This document shows, piece after piece, positions 1 to 9,588 of a DNA stretch of 33,358 nt. The position numbers were made by a program, and so were the translations under genes. Below the pieces are notes generated by a model. The model did no database searches and had not been told where the DNA came from. It saw only the letters and a list, made by a program, of their open reading frames with translations. Position 1 is the first letter of the stretch, and every line of letters begins with the position of its first letter. Source of the stretch: Haloarculaceae archaeon H-GB1-1 (GTDB lineage Archaea; Halobacteriota; Halobacteria; Halobacteriales; Haloarculaceae); NCBI GenBank assembly GCA_029688825.1, contig JARUKX010000042.1, forward strand, positions 1-33,358. Reading direction: 5' to 3'.

Positions 1-1
1 C

Positions 2-565
2 GACCTGGGTGAGCACGCGAAGACGATGTACGACTGGTCGAGTGACATGGGCGAGTTCATCGAGCGGATCGGTGCCGTCCTCGAGGTCCTCGGCGACGGC
101 GATACGATACCGTTGGAATCGGTCGCCCTCGGTCCCGTGATCGGTCGTCTGAAAGACCGCTTCGCCGAGACGTACCCCGACGTCACCTTCACTTTCGAAT
201 CCGAGTCGGACGCGGCCGTCCTCGCCGACGAGATGTTGGTCGACGTGCTGGGAAATCTCGTCCACAACGCTGTGACTCACAACGACGCGGAACGACCGAC
301 GATCGACGTCGCCACCGAAAGTGACGGTGAGACGGTCGAGATTCGCATCCGGGACAACGGGCCGGGCGTTCCCGACCGGATCAAAAACGCCGTCTTCGAC
401 CAGGGACAGTCCGGTCTCCATACGGACGGCGTCAACCACGGGTTCGGGCTCTACTTCGTGCGAGCGAAGCTCACCCACTACGGTGGCGCCGTCACGGTCT
501 CGGACAACGAGCCGCGCGGCGCGGTGTTCGAGCTGACGCTCGCCGACGCATCGAACGGTCGCTGA
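2..565 (+). CDS. Sensor histidine kinase, C-terminal part (5' end outside window)
   Basis: This is the ATP-binding half of a two-component histidine kinase. The frame is open from base 2, so the true start lies upstream and the Met at 26 is probably internal. The HATPase_c signatures are in order: an N-box (NLVHNAVTHN), a G1 box (DNGPGVP) and a G2 box (GFGLYFVRAKLTHYGG). The C-terminus follows soon after, as in haloarchaeal PAS/GAF kinases. The sensor domains and phospho-accepting His are not in the window, so the signal cannot be inferred. It converges on the FKBP gene with a 25-bp gap. Confidence 0.9.
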   Translation, partial: DLGEHAKTMYDWSSDMGEFIERIGAVLEVLGDGDTIPLESVALGPVIGRLKDRFAETYPDVTFTFESESDAAVLADEMLVDVLGNLVHNAVTHNDAERPTIDVATESDGETVEIRIRDNGPGVPDRIKNAVFDQGQSGLHTDGVNHGFGLYFVRAKLTHYGGAVTVSDNEPRGAVFELTLADASNGR

Positions 566-590
566 AAAACGTCGTTCGAACGCGGAGCCG

Positions 591-1538
591 TTACTCTTCG
601 CCGAGTTCTTCGACGATCTCGTCGGCGTCGACGTCGGCGTCTTCGAGCGCGGCTTCGAGGTCTTCGCCGCCGGGGCCGCCAGCGCCGCCCATCATGCCGC
701 CCATGCCGCCCATCATGCCGCCCATGCCGTCGAGCGTCTCCTGGACGACGACGCGGTCCAGGTCGAGGAGGTCGGTGATCTGCTGGGCGATCTGCTGTTT
801 GCCCATCATCCACTGCTGGTTCATCGATAGCTGCGGGGTCGCCTCGATGTACAGCGTCTCCTTCTCGACTTCGACGGTCTCGTACTCGGGTTCGGACTCT
901 TCGTCCTCGTCGTCGTCCTCGGACTCGACGAGCTGCTCCTCCTCGACGGTGTCCGTCTGGATCCAGACCTCCAGCTCCGTGTCGAGCATCATCGAGATGA
1001 GGCCAGCGGCCTGCTCCTCGCGGTCCTCGACGGTGTCGAGCACCTCGTACTCGTACTCGACGTCCTCGCCGGCGAGCGGGTGGTTGAAGTCGACGCGGGC
1101 GCGGCCGCCGATGATCGTCTCGACGTGACCGTGCTGGCCTTCGAGGTCGACGTGCGCGCCGGGGTAGCGGTCGTCCTCGGGGATCTTGTTCTTGCTGACG
1201 GTTCGGACCTCGTCCTCGTCGTACTCGCCGAACGCCTCGGCGGCTGGGACGGTGACGGAGCCCGAGTCACCGACTTCGCTGCCGCGAATCGCTTCTTCGA
1301 CGGCACCGAAGATGTGGCCCTGACCCAGCACGATGGTGCGCGGTTCGAACTCGCCCTGGTCCGCGACGCCTTCTTCCTCGGCGATCTCGACGTCCGTCGT
1401 GTCGACGAGCTGGTCGCCCTCGACCGTGCGAGCGGTGTACGAGAGCTCGACGAAATCGCCGTCCTGCAGTCCCGATTCTTCTTCGGTTTCAGCTTCGGCT
1501 TCTTCCTCGACGTCCTCGGCCTCGGATTCGTTACTCAT
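591..1538 (-). CDS. FKBP-type peptidyl-prolyl cis-trans isomerase (SlyD-like)
   Basis: This is a 315-residue prolyl isomerase and likely folding helper. After an acidic Glu-rich leader it has the FKBP start (DFVELSYTARTVEGDQLVDTT), followed by the FKBP core around GQGHIFGAVEEAIRG. The insert-in-flap region typical of SlyD-like FKBPs follows, ending near VDFNHPLAGEDVEYEYEVL. A long acidic extension and a Met/Gly-rich tail come next. The frame stays open upstream to 1721. The start at 1538 (MSNESE) was chosen because the upstream residues are not FKBP-like and a CTTAAG BoxA-like element lies 27 nt before it. At 315 residues it is much longer than a minimal FKBP. It is probably cytoplasmic, since no signal peptide is visible. 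Confidence 0.9.
   Translation of the reverse strand: MSNESEAEDVEEEAEAETEEESGLQDGDFVELSYTARTVEGDQLVDTTDVEIAEEEGVADQGEFEPRTIVLGQGHIFGAVEEAIRGSEVGDSGSVTVPAAEAFGEYDEDEVRTVSKNKIPEDDRYPGAHVDLEGQHGHVETIIGGRARVDFNHPLAGEDVEYEYEVLDTVEDREEQAAGLISMMLDTELEVWIQTDTVEEEQLVESEDDDEDEESEPEYETVEVEKETLYIEATPQLSMNQQWMMGKQQIAQQITDLLDLDRVVVQETLDGMGGMMGGMGGMMGGAGGPGGEDLEAALEDADVDADEIVEELGEE
690..731. repeat. Two tandem 21-bp units encoding the Met/Gly tail of the FKBP
   Basis: Two near-identical 21-bp units (690-710 and 711-731, one visible difference at the end of the second) lie inside the FKBP gene. They encode alternating Met and Gly residues. Such in-frame repeats change length easily by slippage. Confidence 0.7.
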
Positions 1539-1562
1539 ATCCAGACGGTCAGTCGTTGCACT

Positions 1563-1568
1563 CTTAAG
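1563..1568 (-). promoter_or_regulatory. BoxA-like element for the FKBP gene
   Basis: CTTAAG is centred 27 nt upstream of the ATG at 1538, the spacing expected for a leaderless archaeal transcript. It is the main support for the chosen start. It was found by eye only. Confidence 0.4.
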
Positions 1569-1701
1569 GTCAACGTTTCCACCCGAGTCTCCCACTGTCG
1601 TATCGGCTCTCACCAGTTCGAAGTCACTATCAGACCGGTTCGACACGTGGGGGTGCCGGTGAATCGGGCCCCTTTTTCCCGCGGTCGCCGTGGGTCTCGG
1701 C

Positions 1702-2247
1702 ATGTACGAAGTCGAGGTCAAGGTCCGCGCGAGTCACGACGCGGTCCGCGAGCGACTCGTCGAACTCGACGCGGACCAGATCGACGAGGTCGTGCAGGAA
1801 GACGTCTACTACGACGCGCCCCACCGTGATTTCGCAGAGACCGACGAGGCGTTCCGTCTTCGCCGCGAGCGCGAGGACGGCGACGAGGACGTTCGGATGA
1901 CGTACAAGGGACCGCTCGTCGAGGCCGAATCGAAGACGCGAAAGGAGTTCGAGACCGGCGTCGACGAGGGAGAGACAGCCGAGAACGTGTTCGAAGCGCT
2001 CGGGTTCTCGCCGGCTGCGACGGTCCGCAAGGAACGCGAGCGGTTCGCCCTCGACGGCTACGTGGTGACACTCGACGCCGTCGACGGCCTCGGCGAGTTC
2101 GTCGAAGTCGAGACCGAGACGGAGAACGACGTCGAGAGCGCACGAGAGGGGGCCTACGACGTTCTGCGGACGCTGAATCTGGACCCCGGCGAGCAGATTC
2201 GCACGTCGTATCTCGGCCTCCTGCTCTCTGACGATGCGTCAGAGTAA
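1702..2247 (+). CDS. cyaB: CYTH-domain protein (class IV adenylate cyclase / triphosphatase family)
   Basis: This 181-residue protein opens with the CYTH signature ExExK (MYEVEVK, residues 3-7), which binds the triphosphate and metal in this tunnel-fold family. Further basic and acidic strand motifs fit the fold: FRLRRE, RMTYKGP, KTRKEFE and LDAVDGLGEFVEVE. CyaB-type members are adenylyl cyclases or hydrolyse inorganic or thiamine triphosphate; in archaea the substrate is generally unproven, so the symbol is a family label only. A GTG at 1690 lies in frame, but the ATG at 1702 puts the motif at the expected distance from the N-terminus. It is divergent from the FKBP gene. Confidence 0.85.
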   Translation: MYEVEVKVRASHDAVRERLVELDADQIDEVVQEDVYYDAPHRDFAETDEAFRLRREREDGDEDVRMTYKGPLVEAESKTRKEFETGVDEGETAENVFEALGFSPAATVRKERERFALDGYVVTLDAVDGLGEFVEVETETENDVESAREGAYDVLRTLNLDPGEQIRTSYLGLLLSDDASE

Positions 2248-2275
2248 TCCTTTCGGCCGAGATGGTTTCCGGAAG

Positions 2276-2281
2276 TTATAG
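2276..2281 (+). promoter_or_regulatory. TATA-like BoxA for AdoMet synthetase
   Basis: TTATAG is centred about 29 nt before the ATG at 2308, consistent with leaderless initiation of the synthetase mRNA. It lies in the 60-bp gap after the CYTH gene, so the two genes need not be one transcript. Confidence 0.45.
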
Positions 2282-2307
2282 AACCGACGCCGGTAAACGG
2301 CGAGGTA

Positions 2308-3510
2308 ATGAGTGAACGGAACATCCGCGTCGAGCCGGCAACGGCTCACGCGGTCGAAGACCAGGACGTGGAGATCGTCGAGCGGAAGGGGATCGGCCAT
2401 CCCGACTCCATCTGCGACGGCATCGCCGAGGCGGTCTCTCGCGCGCTCGCACAGGCCTACCTGGACCGGGTCGGCAAGGTCCTCCACTACAACACTGACG
2501 AGACACAACTGGTCGCCGGCAATGCGGCACCCGCGTTCGGCGGCGGCGAAGTGCTCGAACCCATCTATCTCCTCATCGTCGGCCGGGCGACGAAGTCCTA
2601 CGAGGGAACGCGCATCCCGACGGAGACGATCGCGCTGAAGGCCGCACGCGACTACCTCTCCGAGACCTTCCCACATCTCGACGTCGGCACCGACATCATC
2701 GTCGACGTTCGAATCGGCGAGGGCAGCGGCGACCTCGTCGAGGTCTTCGGCGAGGAGGCCGAAGTCCCGATGGCCAACGACACGAGCTACGGGGTCGGCC
2801 ACGCTCCGCTGACCGAGACCGAGCAGATCGTCTTCAACACCGAGCGACGACTGACCGGCGAGTACAGCGACGACAACCCCGAGGTCGGCGAGGACGTGAA
2901 GGTCATGGGCAAGCGCGAGGACGACCACATCGACGTCACCGTCGCCGCGGCGATGGTCGACGCGTACATCGAGGACCTCGCGGACTACCAGGACGCGGTC
3001 GAGAACGTTCGCGAGTACGTCGCAGACCTCGCTACCGAGTACACGAGCCGCGACGTCACGGTTCACGTCAACACCGCAGACAACTACGAGGAAGGAGCTA
3101 TCTATCTCACGACGACGGGTACCAGCGCCGAGCAGGGCGACGACGGGTCCGTCGGCCGGGGCAACCGCGCGAACGGCCTCATCACGCCGAACCGTCCGAT
3201 GAGCATGGAGGCGACGAGCGGGAAGAACCCCGTCAACCACATCGGGAAGATATACAACCTCCTGAGTACGGAAATCGCCGAGTCCGTCGCCGAGGAGGCC
3301 GACGGCATCCGACAGGTCCAGATCCGCCTGCTGAGCCAGATCGGCCGACCCATCGACGAACCGCACGTCGCAGACGCCAAGCTCGTGACCGAGGACGGCG
3401 TCGACGTCGACGACGTTCGCGAGGACGTCGAGGCAGCAATCGACGAGGAACTGGCCGCCGTCACGGACGTGACGAAGCGCGTCATCGAAGGCGGCATCTC
3501 GACGTTCTAA
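2308..3510 (+). CDS. mat: S-adenosylmethionine synthetase, archaeal type
   Basis: This 400-residue enzyme condenses methionine and ATP into S-adenosylmethionine, the cell's methyl donor. It belongs to the archaeal family, which is divergent from bacterial MetK. Recognisable stretches are [14 protein letters not shown] (near residue 28), [36 protein letters not shown]-like ([13 protein letters not shown]), [19 protein letters not shown] and [13 protein letters not shown]. The length matches the family and no disruption is seen. It lies between the CYTH gene and thiI on the same strand, but each of mat and thiI has its own BoxA-like element. Confidence 0.96.
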   Translation: MSERNIRVEPATAHAVEDQDVEIVERKGIGHPDSICDGIAEAVSRALAQAYLDRVGKVLHYNTDETQLVAGNAAPAFGGGEVLEPIYLLIVGRATKSYEGTRIPTETIALKAARDYLSETFPHLDVGTDIIVDVRIGEGSGDLVEVFGEEAEVPMANDTSYGVGHAPLTETEQIVFNTERRLTGEYSDDNPEVGEDVKVMGKREDDHIDVTVAAAMVDAYIEDLADYQDAVENVREYVADLATEYTSRDVTVHVNTADNYEEGAIYLTTTGTSAEQGDDGSVGRGNRANGLITPNRPMSMEATSGKNPVNHIGKIYNLLSTEIAESVAEEADGIRQVQIRLLSQIGRPIDEPHVADAKLVTEDGVDVDDVREDVEAAIDEELAAVTDVTKRVIEGGISTF

Positions 3511-3537
3511 CGCGGCTTCTTCTCGGGTCGAAGGCTG

Positions 3538-3543
3538 TTTATT
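3538..3543 (+). promoter_or_regulatory. TATA-like BoxA for thiI
   Basis: TTTATT is centred 25 nt upstream of the ATG at 3566, ideal for a leaderless haloarchaeal transcript. Confidence 0.45.
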
Positions 3544-3565
3544 CTCCGCTCGGATACGAGAGCGT

Positions 3566-4753
3566 ATGCATCCACCCGGCGCAGACACGGTCGTCGTCCG
3601 CCACGGCGAGATCGGCGTGAAGAGCGAGCAGGTCCGCCGGAAGATGGAGCAACGGCTGTACGACCACGTCCAGGCGATACTCGACGACCGCGACGTGCCG
3701 GGGACCGTCGAACAACGGCGGAACCGCCTGTACGTCCACACTGATGAGTCGGCCGTCGAAGCCGCGACCGAAGCGGTGAGCGACGTGTTCGGCGTCGTCT
3801 CCGCCAGCCCGGCCGTCGTCGTCGACCCGGAGATGGACTCGATCTGTGAGACGCTTGCCGCCGCCGCCCGCGACCACTACGACGGCGGGAGCTTCGCCAT
3901 CGACGCTCGGCGCGCGGGTCACGCCGACGAACACGAGTTCACCAGCGAGGACCTCGAACGCCGGGGAGGCAGCGCGGTGTGGGACGCCGTAGACTTCGAT
4001 CCCGAGGTGGACCTCGACGATCCGGACCTGACCTTCTACGTGGAGGCCAGACCCGACGTGGCGTACGTCTTTCTAGAGAAACGCGAGGGTCCGGGTGGGC
4101 TCCCGCTCGGGACGCAGGAGCCGATGGTCGCGCTCGTCAGCGGCGGCATCGACTCGCCGGTCGCCGCCTGGCGAGCGATGAAGCGGGGCATCCCGGTGAT
4201 CCCCGTCTATCTCGACCTCGGCCGGTACGGTGGCCCCGACCATCGTGCACGGGCCGAGGCGACCGTCTCCGACCTCTCGCGCTACGCTCCCCACCACGAC
4301 ATGCGACTCCGGGTGATTCCCGCGGGCGACGCCGTCGAGCGTATCGCGACGAGCGTCGAGAAGGACCGGATGCTCGCGTTCCGGCGGTTCATGTTCCGCG
4401 CGGCGGAACGCGTCGCCCGGGACGAGAATGCCGTGGGAATCGTCACCGGCGAGGCCGTGGGCCAGAAGTCCAGCCAGACGACCGCGAACCTGGCGGTCAC
4501 GAGCGAGGCGACGACGCTCCCGGTTCACCGCCCGCTGTTGACGGCGGACAAGACGGACATCACCGAGCAGGCGCGGGCCATCGGCACCTACACGGAATCG
4601 ACGATCCCCGCCGGCTGTAACCGTCTCGCGCCGTCGTTCCCGGAGACGAACGCCGACCTCGACGAGGTTCGCGAGGTCGAACCCGACGAGCTATTCGAGT
4701 TGGCCCGCGAGGCCGCCGCGAGCGTCGAAGTCACCGACCCGTTCGAGGGGTAG
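3566..4753 (+). CDS. thiI: tRNA 4-thiouridine synthase / sulfurtransferase ThiI
   Basis: This 395-residue protein makes 4-thiouridine at position 8 of tRNA, and in some organisms supplies sulfur for thiamine. The N-terminal ferredoxin-like and THUMP region binds tRNA (about residues 1-170). It is followed by the PP-loop ATP pyrophosphatase motif SGGIDSP (192-198), which adenylates the uridine, and later conserved segments GEAVGQKSSQT and RPLLTADKTDI. There is no C-terminal rhodanese domain, as is usual in archaea. Cys351 in TIPAGCNRLAPSF is a candidate catalytic or sulfur-carrying residue by position. The start follows a good BoxA element, and the length is normal for an archaeal ThiI. Confidence 0.95.
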   Translation: MHPPGADTVVVRHGEIGVKSEQVRRKMEQRLYDHVQAILDDRDVPGTVEQRRNRLYVHTDESAVEAATEAVSDVFGVVSASPAVVVDPEMDSICETLAAAARDHYDGGSFAIDARRAGHADEHEFTSEDLERRGGSAVWDAVDFDPEVDLDDPDLTFYVEARPDVAYVFLEKREGPGGLPLGTQEPMVALVSGGIDSPVAAWRAMKRGIPVIPVYLDLGRYGGPDHRARAEATVSDLSRYAPHHDMRLRVIPAGDAVERIATSVEKDRMLAFRRFMFRAAERVARDENAVGIVTGEAVGQKSSQTTANLAVTSEATTLPVHRPLLTADKTDITEQARAIGTYTESTIPAGCNRLAPSFPETNADLDEVREVEPDELFELAREAAASVEVTDPFEG

Positions 4754-4790
4754 CGAAACCGCTTTCCGCCGCCGCCGTGTCTCCTCGTCC

Positions 4791-5276
4791 ATGACGCGGG
4801 TCTGTCTCCTCGGGTCCGAGGACGTGAACCTCCGCTACGAGCTGTTCTCCCGGGAGACCTCTCGGGAGGCGCTGGCGACCTACGACCTGCGGGAGCCGTT
4901 CGCCAACGCCATCGGCGTCGAGACGGTGAGCCTCGGCGCGGCGGTCTCGCTGCTGAACGACCTGAACTGGTACCTCGTCAGGTTCGTCGACACCGCACTC
5001 GTTCTCGAACCCTCCGTGAGCGAGACGGAGTGGCTCTCCCGAGACCTCGCGCGGGCGGTCCGCGACGGCGACGTCGAGCCCGACGAGACCGACCGATTTC
5101 TGAAGGTCTACGGACTGGCGACGCCCGAGGACGACGAGTTCGCCGAGGACGCTCCGTCAGAGCTCGTCGAACCGATGTTCGTCACCCGCACCGGCGACGA
5201 CATCCCCGACTACGACCTGCGGGACGTCGACGAGACGCTGGTGGTTCGGGTGACCGAGTCCGAGTTCGGTGCCTGA
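4791..5276 (+). CDS. Conserved haloarchaeal protein, probably DUF5804
   Basis: This is a 161-residue soluble acidic protein of unknown function. I believe it matches the DUF5804 family by its N-terminus (MTRVCLLGSEDVNLRYELFS) and overall layout, but from memory only. No catalytic motif, membrane segment or signal peptide is visible. The first third is mixed alpha/beta, with a hydrophobic segment around VSLLNDLNWYLVRFVDTALVLEP. The C-terminus is acidic. It lies 37 bp after thiI on the same strand, so co-transcription is possible, and converges on the MFS gene at 5302. Confidence 0.75.
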   Translation: MTRVCLLGSEDVNLRYELFSRETSREALATYDLREPFANAIGVETVSLGAAVSLLNDLNWYLVRFVDTALVLEPSVSETEWLSRDLARAVRDGDVEPDETDRFLKVYGLATPEDDEFAEDAPSELVEPMFVTRTGDDIPDYDLRDVDETLVVRVTESEFGA

Positions 5277-5301
5277 GCGTCGGGCTTCCTCTCCGTACTA
5301 C

Positions 5302-6528
5302 TCAGTCGTCCGCGAGGCACCCCGTTTCTGGGTCGAGGCTCCCCGTTCGCGCGTAGAGGCCGGAGACGAGAACGCCACCCGCGAGCAGTGGGACGACGGC
5401 ACACCCGAGGAAGATTATCTCGAACCCGAGCGTGTCGAGGAGCGGCAGCGTCACCATCGGCCCGAGTCCGCCACCGAGGTCGCCGAAGACGTTGTTGGTC
5501 CCCATCGCGCGCCCCATTCGGTCGCTCGGCGTCAGATCCGTCAGCAGCGCCATGAGCGGGCCCATCGTCCCTCCCTGGCCGGTCCCGACGAGCACCGAGC
5601 CGAGCGCCACCGTCGGGAGCGTCTCCGCCACTGCGAGCAGGGCGAATCCGGCGAACGACACCCCGAGGAACGCGACCAGTGTCGGCGTTCGTGAGGCCTG
5701 CAGGTCGCTCGCCTTGCCGCCAGCGAGCGTGAACGCCGAGGCAGCGACGACGGTCAGGGCCATCAGCAACCCAGACATGCCCTGTGGGCCGTAGCCCCAG
5801 ATTCCCACGTTCCTCGCGTCGATGAAGAGGACGAGCGTCGAGAAGAACGCGCCGAGGTACGCGAAGTACAGTCCGAAGTTCACGAACCCGACGAGTAGCG
5901 TCGGCGTTGCCGTGTCCAGTTCCCACGGGCGCACGGACGTGCGATGCTCGGAGACGTGCGTTTCTGGGACGAGTGCGTAGGCGACGACGCTCGCGAGCAG
6001 CGCGAACCCTGCCGCGAGGACGAACGCGGTCGTGACGCTGTAGACGTCGCTGACGACGCCACCGAGCACGAGACCGGCGGGGAATCCGAGCGTGATACCG
6101 CCACGGACGAGGCCCATGCTCGTCCCACGGGAATCGCCGTCGCTCACGTCGGCGGCGATGGTGTACGCGGTCGCGAAGACGACGCCGCTCCCGATTCCCC
6201 AGAGGATGCGCGCGACGAGGAACCACGCCGCCGGACGGGCGGCGTCGAGCGCGACGACGTACGCCGCCGTCGCGACGGCCTCGACGAACAGGCCAGCGAT
6301 GAGTGGTTTCCGCGTGCCGATGCGGTCGACGAGCGAGCCTGCGGGGGCGTTCGCGAAGATGCGCGTGAGCCTGTTGGCGCTCAGGATGAGTCCCACGAGG
6401 AACGGTGAGATACCGATGACGCTCCCCAGATTTGGAAGGATGGGGAACACGACGCCGCCGCCGAAGCCGACGAAGAAGGTGCTGACGACGACGGCGACCA
6501 CGACGGACGTGGAACTGTTCGAGCGCAC
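5302..6528 (-). CDS. Major facilitator superfamily transporter
   Basis: This is a 408-residue carrier with about 12 hydrophobic segments spanning the whole protein. The loop 2-3 MFS signature is recognisable (GSLVDRIGTRKPLIAG), and a related motif follows TM8 (GRAMGTNNVFGDLGGG). The N-terminus enters the first membrane helix directly (VVVAVVVSTFFVGFGGGVVFP). It most resembles drug/H+ antiporter-like or general MFS permeases. The substrate cannot be told from sequence. It is in the same direction as the P-type ATPase gene upstream, which ends 97 bp before it. Confidence 0.9.
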   Translation of the reverse strand: MRSNSSTSVVVAVVVSTFFVGFGGGVVFPILPNLGSVIGISPFLVGLILSANRLTRIFANAPAGSLVDRIGTRKPLIAGLFVEAVATAAYVVALDAARPAAWFLVARILWGIGSGVVFATAYTIAADVSDGDSRGTSMGLVRGGITLGFPAGLVLGGVVSDVYSVTTAFVLAAGFALLASVVAYALVPETHVSEHRTSVRPWELDTATPTLLVGFVNFGLYFAYLGAFFSTLVLFIDARNVGIWGYGPQGMSGLLMALTVVAASAFTLAGGKASDLQASRTPTLVAFLGVSFAGFALLAVAETLPTVALGSVLVGTGQGGTMGPLMALLTDLTPSDRMGRAMGTNNVFGDLGGGLGPMVTLPLLDTLGFEIIFLGCAVVPLLAGGVLVSGLYARTGSLDPETGCLADD

Positions 6529-6625
6529 TGGTGTCGTTCGAACGTCACAGCGAGAGCCGAATAGTTCTATCCCTCTGGTTCGAGCGGCGGTCGAGACGCG
6601 GACCGAGCGACGGGAGCCGAGGGCC

Positions 6626-9361
6626 TCAGTGGTCGGCCTGGAGGACGCGGTCGGTCAGCGCCTCGGCCGCGAGCCCCAACCCGAGGAACGCGACGAACCC
6701 GACGGCGATCCAGCTCCAGCCCTGTAGGGCGACTGGAACGACGTCGAACAGGGCGTTCACCGGTGTGTACAGGACGAGCAACTGGAGCGCGAACGAGACG
6801 CCCACAGCGGCGAGCAGCCAGCGGTTGGACCCGATGGACAGGTCGTACCTGGAGCGGATGATCTGGATGCGGACCATCTCCACGGAGACGAGGAAGGTGA
6901 ACAGCAGCGTCTGTGCCTGAATCAGGTCTTCCGTGCGGTCGAGTGCGTAGAAGAACACGCCCAGGCCGGTCAGGCTCATCAGCAGCCCCATCGAGAGAAT
7001 CGAGGCCATCATCCGGCCCGAGATGACCGGCTCGTCGTGGCTCCGTGGCGTTCGATCGAGAACGTCCGCGGCTCTCGGGTCGGTGCCGAGCGCGAGCGCC
7101 GGCAGCCCGTCGGTGACGAGGTTGATCCACAGCAGCATGACCGGCGTCAGGACGAGCGCCTCGGCGTGACCGGCGAACAGGTCCGGGAACAGCACCGCCC
7201 CCAGCAGGACGCCGGCGAAGACGACGAGGACCTCGCCCGCGTTCGCGGACAGGAGGTAGTTCACGAACTTCCGGATGTTGTCGAAGATACCGCGTCCCTC
7301 CGCGATTGCGTCGCGGATGGTCGCGAAGTTGTCGTCCTGCAGGACCATGTCCGAGGCCTGCTGCGCGACGTCCGTCCCGCGGATGCCCATGGCGATACCC
7401 ACGTCGGCGTTGCGGAGGGCTGGGGCGTCGTTGACGCCGTCACCCGTCATCGCCACGTCGGCGCCGTTGTTCTGGAGCGCCCTGAGGATGCGGACCTTGT
7501 GCTCCGGTGCGACGCGGGCGAAGACCTCCACTTCTTCGACCGCCTCGGCCAGGTCCTCCTCGGAGAGGTCGTCGAGTTCCGGGCCGGAGATCGCCCCGGT
7601 CGGGTCGAACCCGATCTCCTCACCGATGGCTCGTGCGGTCTCGACGTTGTCGCCCGTGGCCATCACGACCCGGATGCCCGCTCGGCGACAGTCGGCGACG
7701 GCGTCGGCGACCTCCGCTCGCGGCGGGTCGAGCATCCCCTGCAGGCCGAGGAAGGTCAACCCGGATTCGAGGTCCTCGGGGTCCGCGTCGGGGTCCACGT
7801 CGGGTTTGCGGGCGAACGCCAGCACGCGCAGGGCCTCGCCCGCGAACTGGCTGTTGCGTTCGAGAATCGCGTCCCGACGCTCGGCCGTCAGCTCGACCGT
7901 CTCGCCGTCGACGAGCACGGACTCACAACGGTCGAGAACGACCTCGGGCGCTCCCTTCGTGTACGCGGTGGGCGAATCGCCGTCTGCGACCACGGTCATC
8001 CGCTTGCGTTCGGACGTGAACGACACCTCCCTGCGTCGTTCGTGGTCCGGATCGACGCCCGCTTTCTTCGCCGCGACGAGGACCGCGATCTCGGTCGGGT
8101 CACCGAGGTAGTCTTTCTCGTCGTCCGCCGCGGCTTCCTCCGCGTTGTTGCAGATCGCGCCACACCGGAGGAGCGGACTGATACGCTCGGGGTCGATCGC
8201 CTCGCCGTCGCGCCGGAACTCCCCTTCGGGGGCGAGCCCCGACCCGGTCACCTCGAAGACCTCGTCGCCGAACAGCACGTCGGTGACGGTCATCTGGTTC
8301 TCCGTGAGCGTCCCGGTCTTGTCGGTGACGATGACGTCCACCGCCCCGAGGCTCTCGACCACCGGGAGCCGCCGGACCAGCGCGTTCCTGTCCAGCATCT
8401 TCTGCGAGCCGAGTGCGAGCGTCAGCGTCACGACGGCGGGCAACCCTTCCGGGACTGCGGCGACGGCGAGGGTGACGCTCACCAGCAGGACCGTGACGGG
8501 AGCCGAGGCGGTGGCCAGCAACTGCACGGCGGCGACCACGAGGATGAGCGCCAGCACGCCGTACCCGATGGTCCGGCCGAGTTCGTCGACCTCCTCCTGG
8601 AACGGCGTCTTCTCCTCGTCCGCTTCGCTCAACTGCGTGGCGATGGACCCGACCTGCGTCTCCATCCCCGTCTCGACGACCACCGCCTTCGCCCGTCCGC
8701 GAACCGCCGTGGTGTTCATGTAGACAACGTTCTCCCGCTCGGCGAGGGGCGCGTCGCTCGGCACGTCGGCGGTCGACTTCGTGACCGTCGAACTCTCACC
8801 GGTCAGCGCCGACTCGTCGGTGTGGAGGTCCGTCGTCTCCAGTAGCCTCGCGTCGGCCGGAATCGCGTCCCCCTGTTCGACGAATATCACGTCGCCGGGC
8901 ACGACCTGCGTCGCGGGAACGGTTCGCTTCTGTCCGTCCCGAAGCACCGTCGCGTCCGGCGAAGATAGCTCGCGGAGTGCCTGCATCGACTGCTCGGCGC
9001 GGTAGTCCTGGACGAACCCGAACACCCCGTTCGCGAGGAGGATGAGGCCGATGAGTCCGGCGTCGACGTAGTTCGGCTCCGACCCCGGGAGGAGGCCGAC
9101 TGCCAGCGACAGTATCGCCGCGAGGACCAGCAAGTAGATGAGGAAGTCCTGAAACTGCGAGACGAATAGCTCCCAGGCTGGCGTCGTCTCGGCTTCACGG
9201 ATCTCGTTCGGGCCGTACCGTTCCAGCCGAGCCTCGGCCTCGGCGGCGGAGAGTCCGGACTCGAACGACTCGACGTCGAGCCGTTCTCGAACCTCCGTCA
9301 GGGACGCGTCGTGCCAGTCCCGATCCCGGGACTCGGATTCCGCGACGGCTCGCGCTGTCAT
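6626..9361 (-). CDS. P2-type cation-transporting ATPase (calcium-pump-like)
   Basis: This 911-residue membrane pump uses ATP to move a cation, by family most likely Ca2+ or Mn2+. The N-terminal cation ATPase domain ([18 protein letters not shown]) is followed by the actuator motif TGES (187-190), the ion-site helix motif PEGLP (304-308), the phosphorylation motif DKTGT with Asp347, the nucleotide-binding KGAPE (469-473), and the hinge motif TGDGVNDAP (639-647). About ten membrane segments end near the C-terminus. All catalytic residues are present, and the length is normal for a bacterial/archaeal P2A ATPase. Exact ion selectivity (Ca2+, Mn2+, or Na+/K+) is not decided by these motifs. Confidence 0.94.
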   Translation of the reverse strand: MTARAVAESESRDRDWHDASLTEVRERLDVESFESGLSAAEAEARLERYGPNEIREAETTPAWELFVSQFQDFLIYLLVLAAILSLAVGLLPGSEPNYVDAGLIGLILLANGVFGFVQDYRAEQSMQALRELSSPDATVLRDGQKRTVPATQVVPGDVIFVEQGDAIPADARLLETTDLHTDESALTGESSTVTKSTADVPSDAPLAERENVVYMNTTAVRGRAKAVVVETGMETQVGSIATQLSEADEEKTPFQEEVDELGRTIGYGVLALILVVAAVQLLATASAPVTVLLVSVTLAVAAVPEGLPAVVTLTLALGSQKMLDRNALVRRLPVVESLGAVDVIVTDKTGTLTENQMTVTDVLFGDEVFEVTGSGLAPEGEFRRDGEAIDPERISPLLRCGAICNNAEEAAADDEKDYLGDPTEIAVLVAAKKAGVDPDHERRREVSFTSERKRMTVVADGDSPTAYTKGAPEVVLDRCESVLVDGETVELTAERRDAILERNSQFAGEALRVLAFARKPDVDPDADPEDLESGLTFLGLQGMLDPPRAEVADAVADCRRAGIRVVMATGDNVETARAIGEEIGFDPTGAISGPELDDLSEEDLAEAVEEVEVFARVAPEHKVRILRALQNNGADVAMTGDGVNDAPALRNADVGIAMGIRGTDVAQQASDMVLQDDNFATIRDAIAEGRGIFDNIRKFVNYLLSANAGEVLVVFAGVLLGAVLFPDLFAGHAEALVLTPVMLLWINLVTDGLPALALGTDPRAADVLDRTPRSHDEPVISGRMMASILSMGLLMSLTGLGVFFYALDRTEDLIQAQTLLFTFLVSVEMVRIQIIRSRYDLSIGSNRWLLAAVGVSFALQLLVLYTPVNALFDVVPVALQGWSWIAVGFVAFLGLGLAAEALTDRVLQADH

Positions 9362-9588
9362 GCTCTCTCCGTCCGTGCGACGGCGTTCGGTCGAGCGAGA
9401 ACCACGGCGTTCACGCTATCGTGTCGGAGTCCAGGTACAAGATTGTTCGTCTCGGAGAGGACGACGGTGCCGGAGTGTGGACGGAATGTCAGGTGTGGCC
9501 GTTCACGTGGGTGGAGGGGAACTACGCACTCCGGCAGGCGAACAGTGCGAGAAGACCGGAATAAAGACAGGACCGACTATGTACGGGG

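Noticed and set aside
2239-3741. 500-codon open frame antisense to AdoMet synthetase
   Set aside because: It mirrors the codon bias of the real gene. The plus-strand product is a clear AdoMet synthetase and the antisense translation has no family features.
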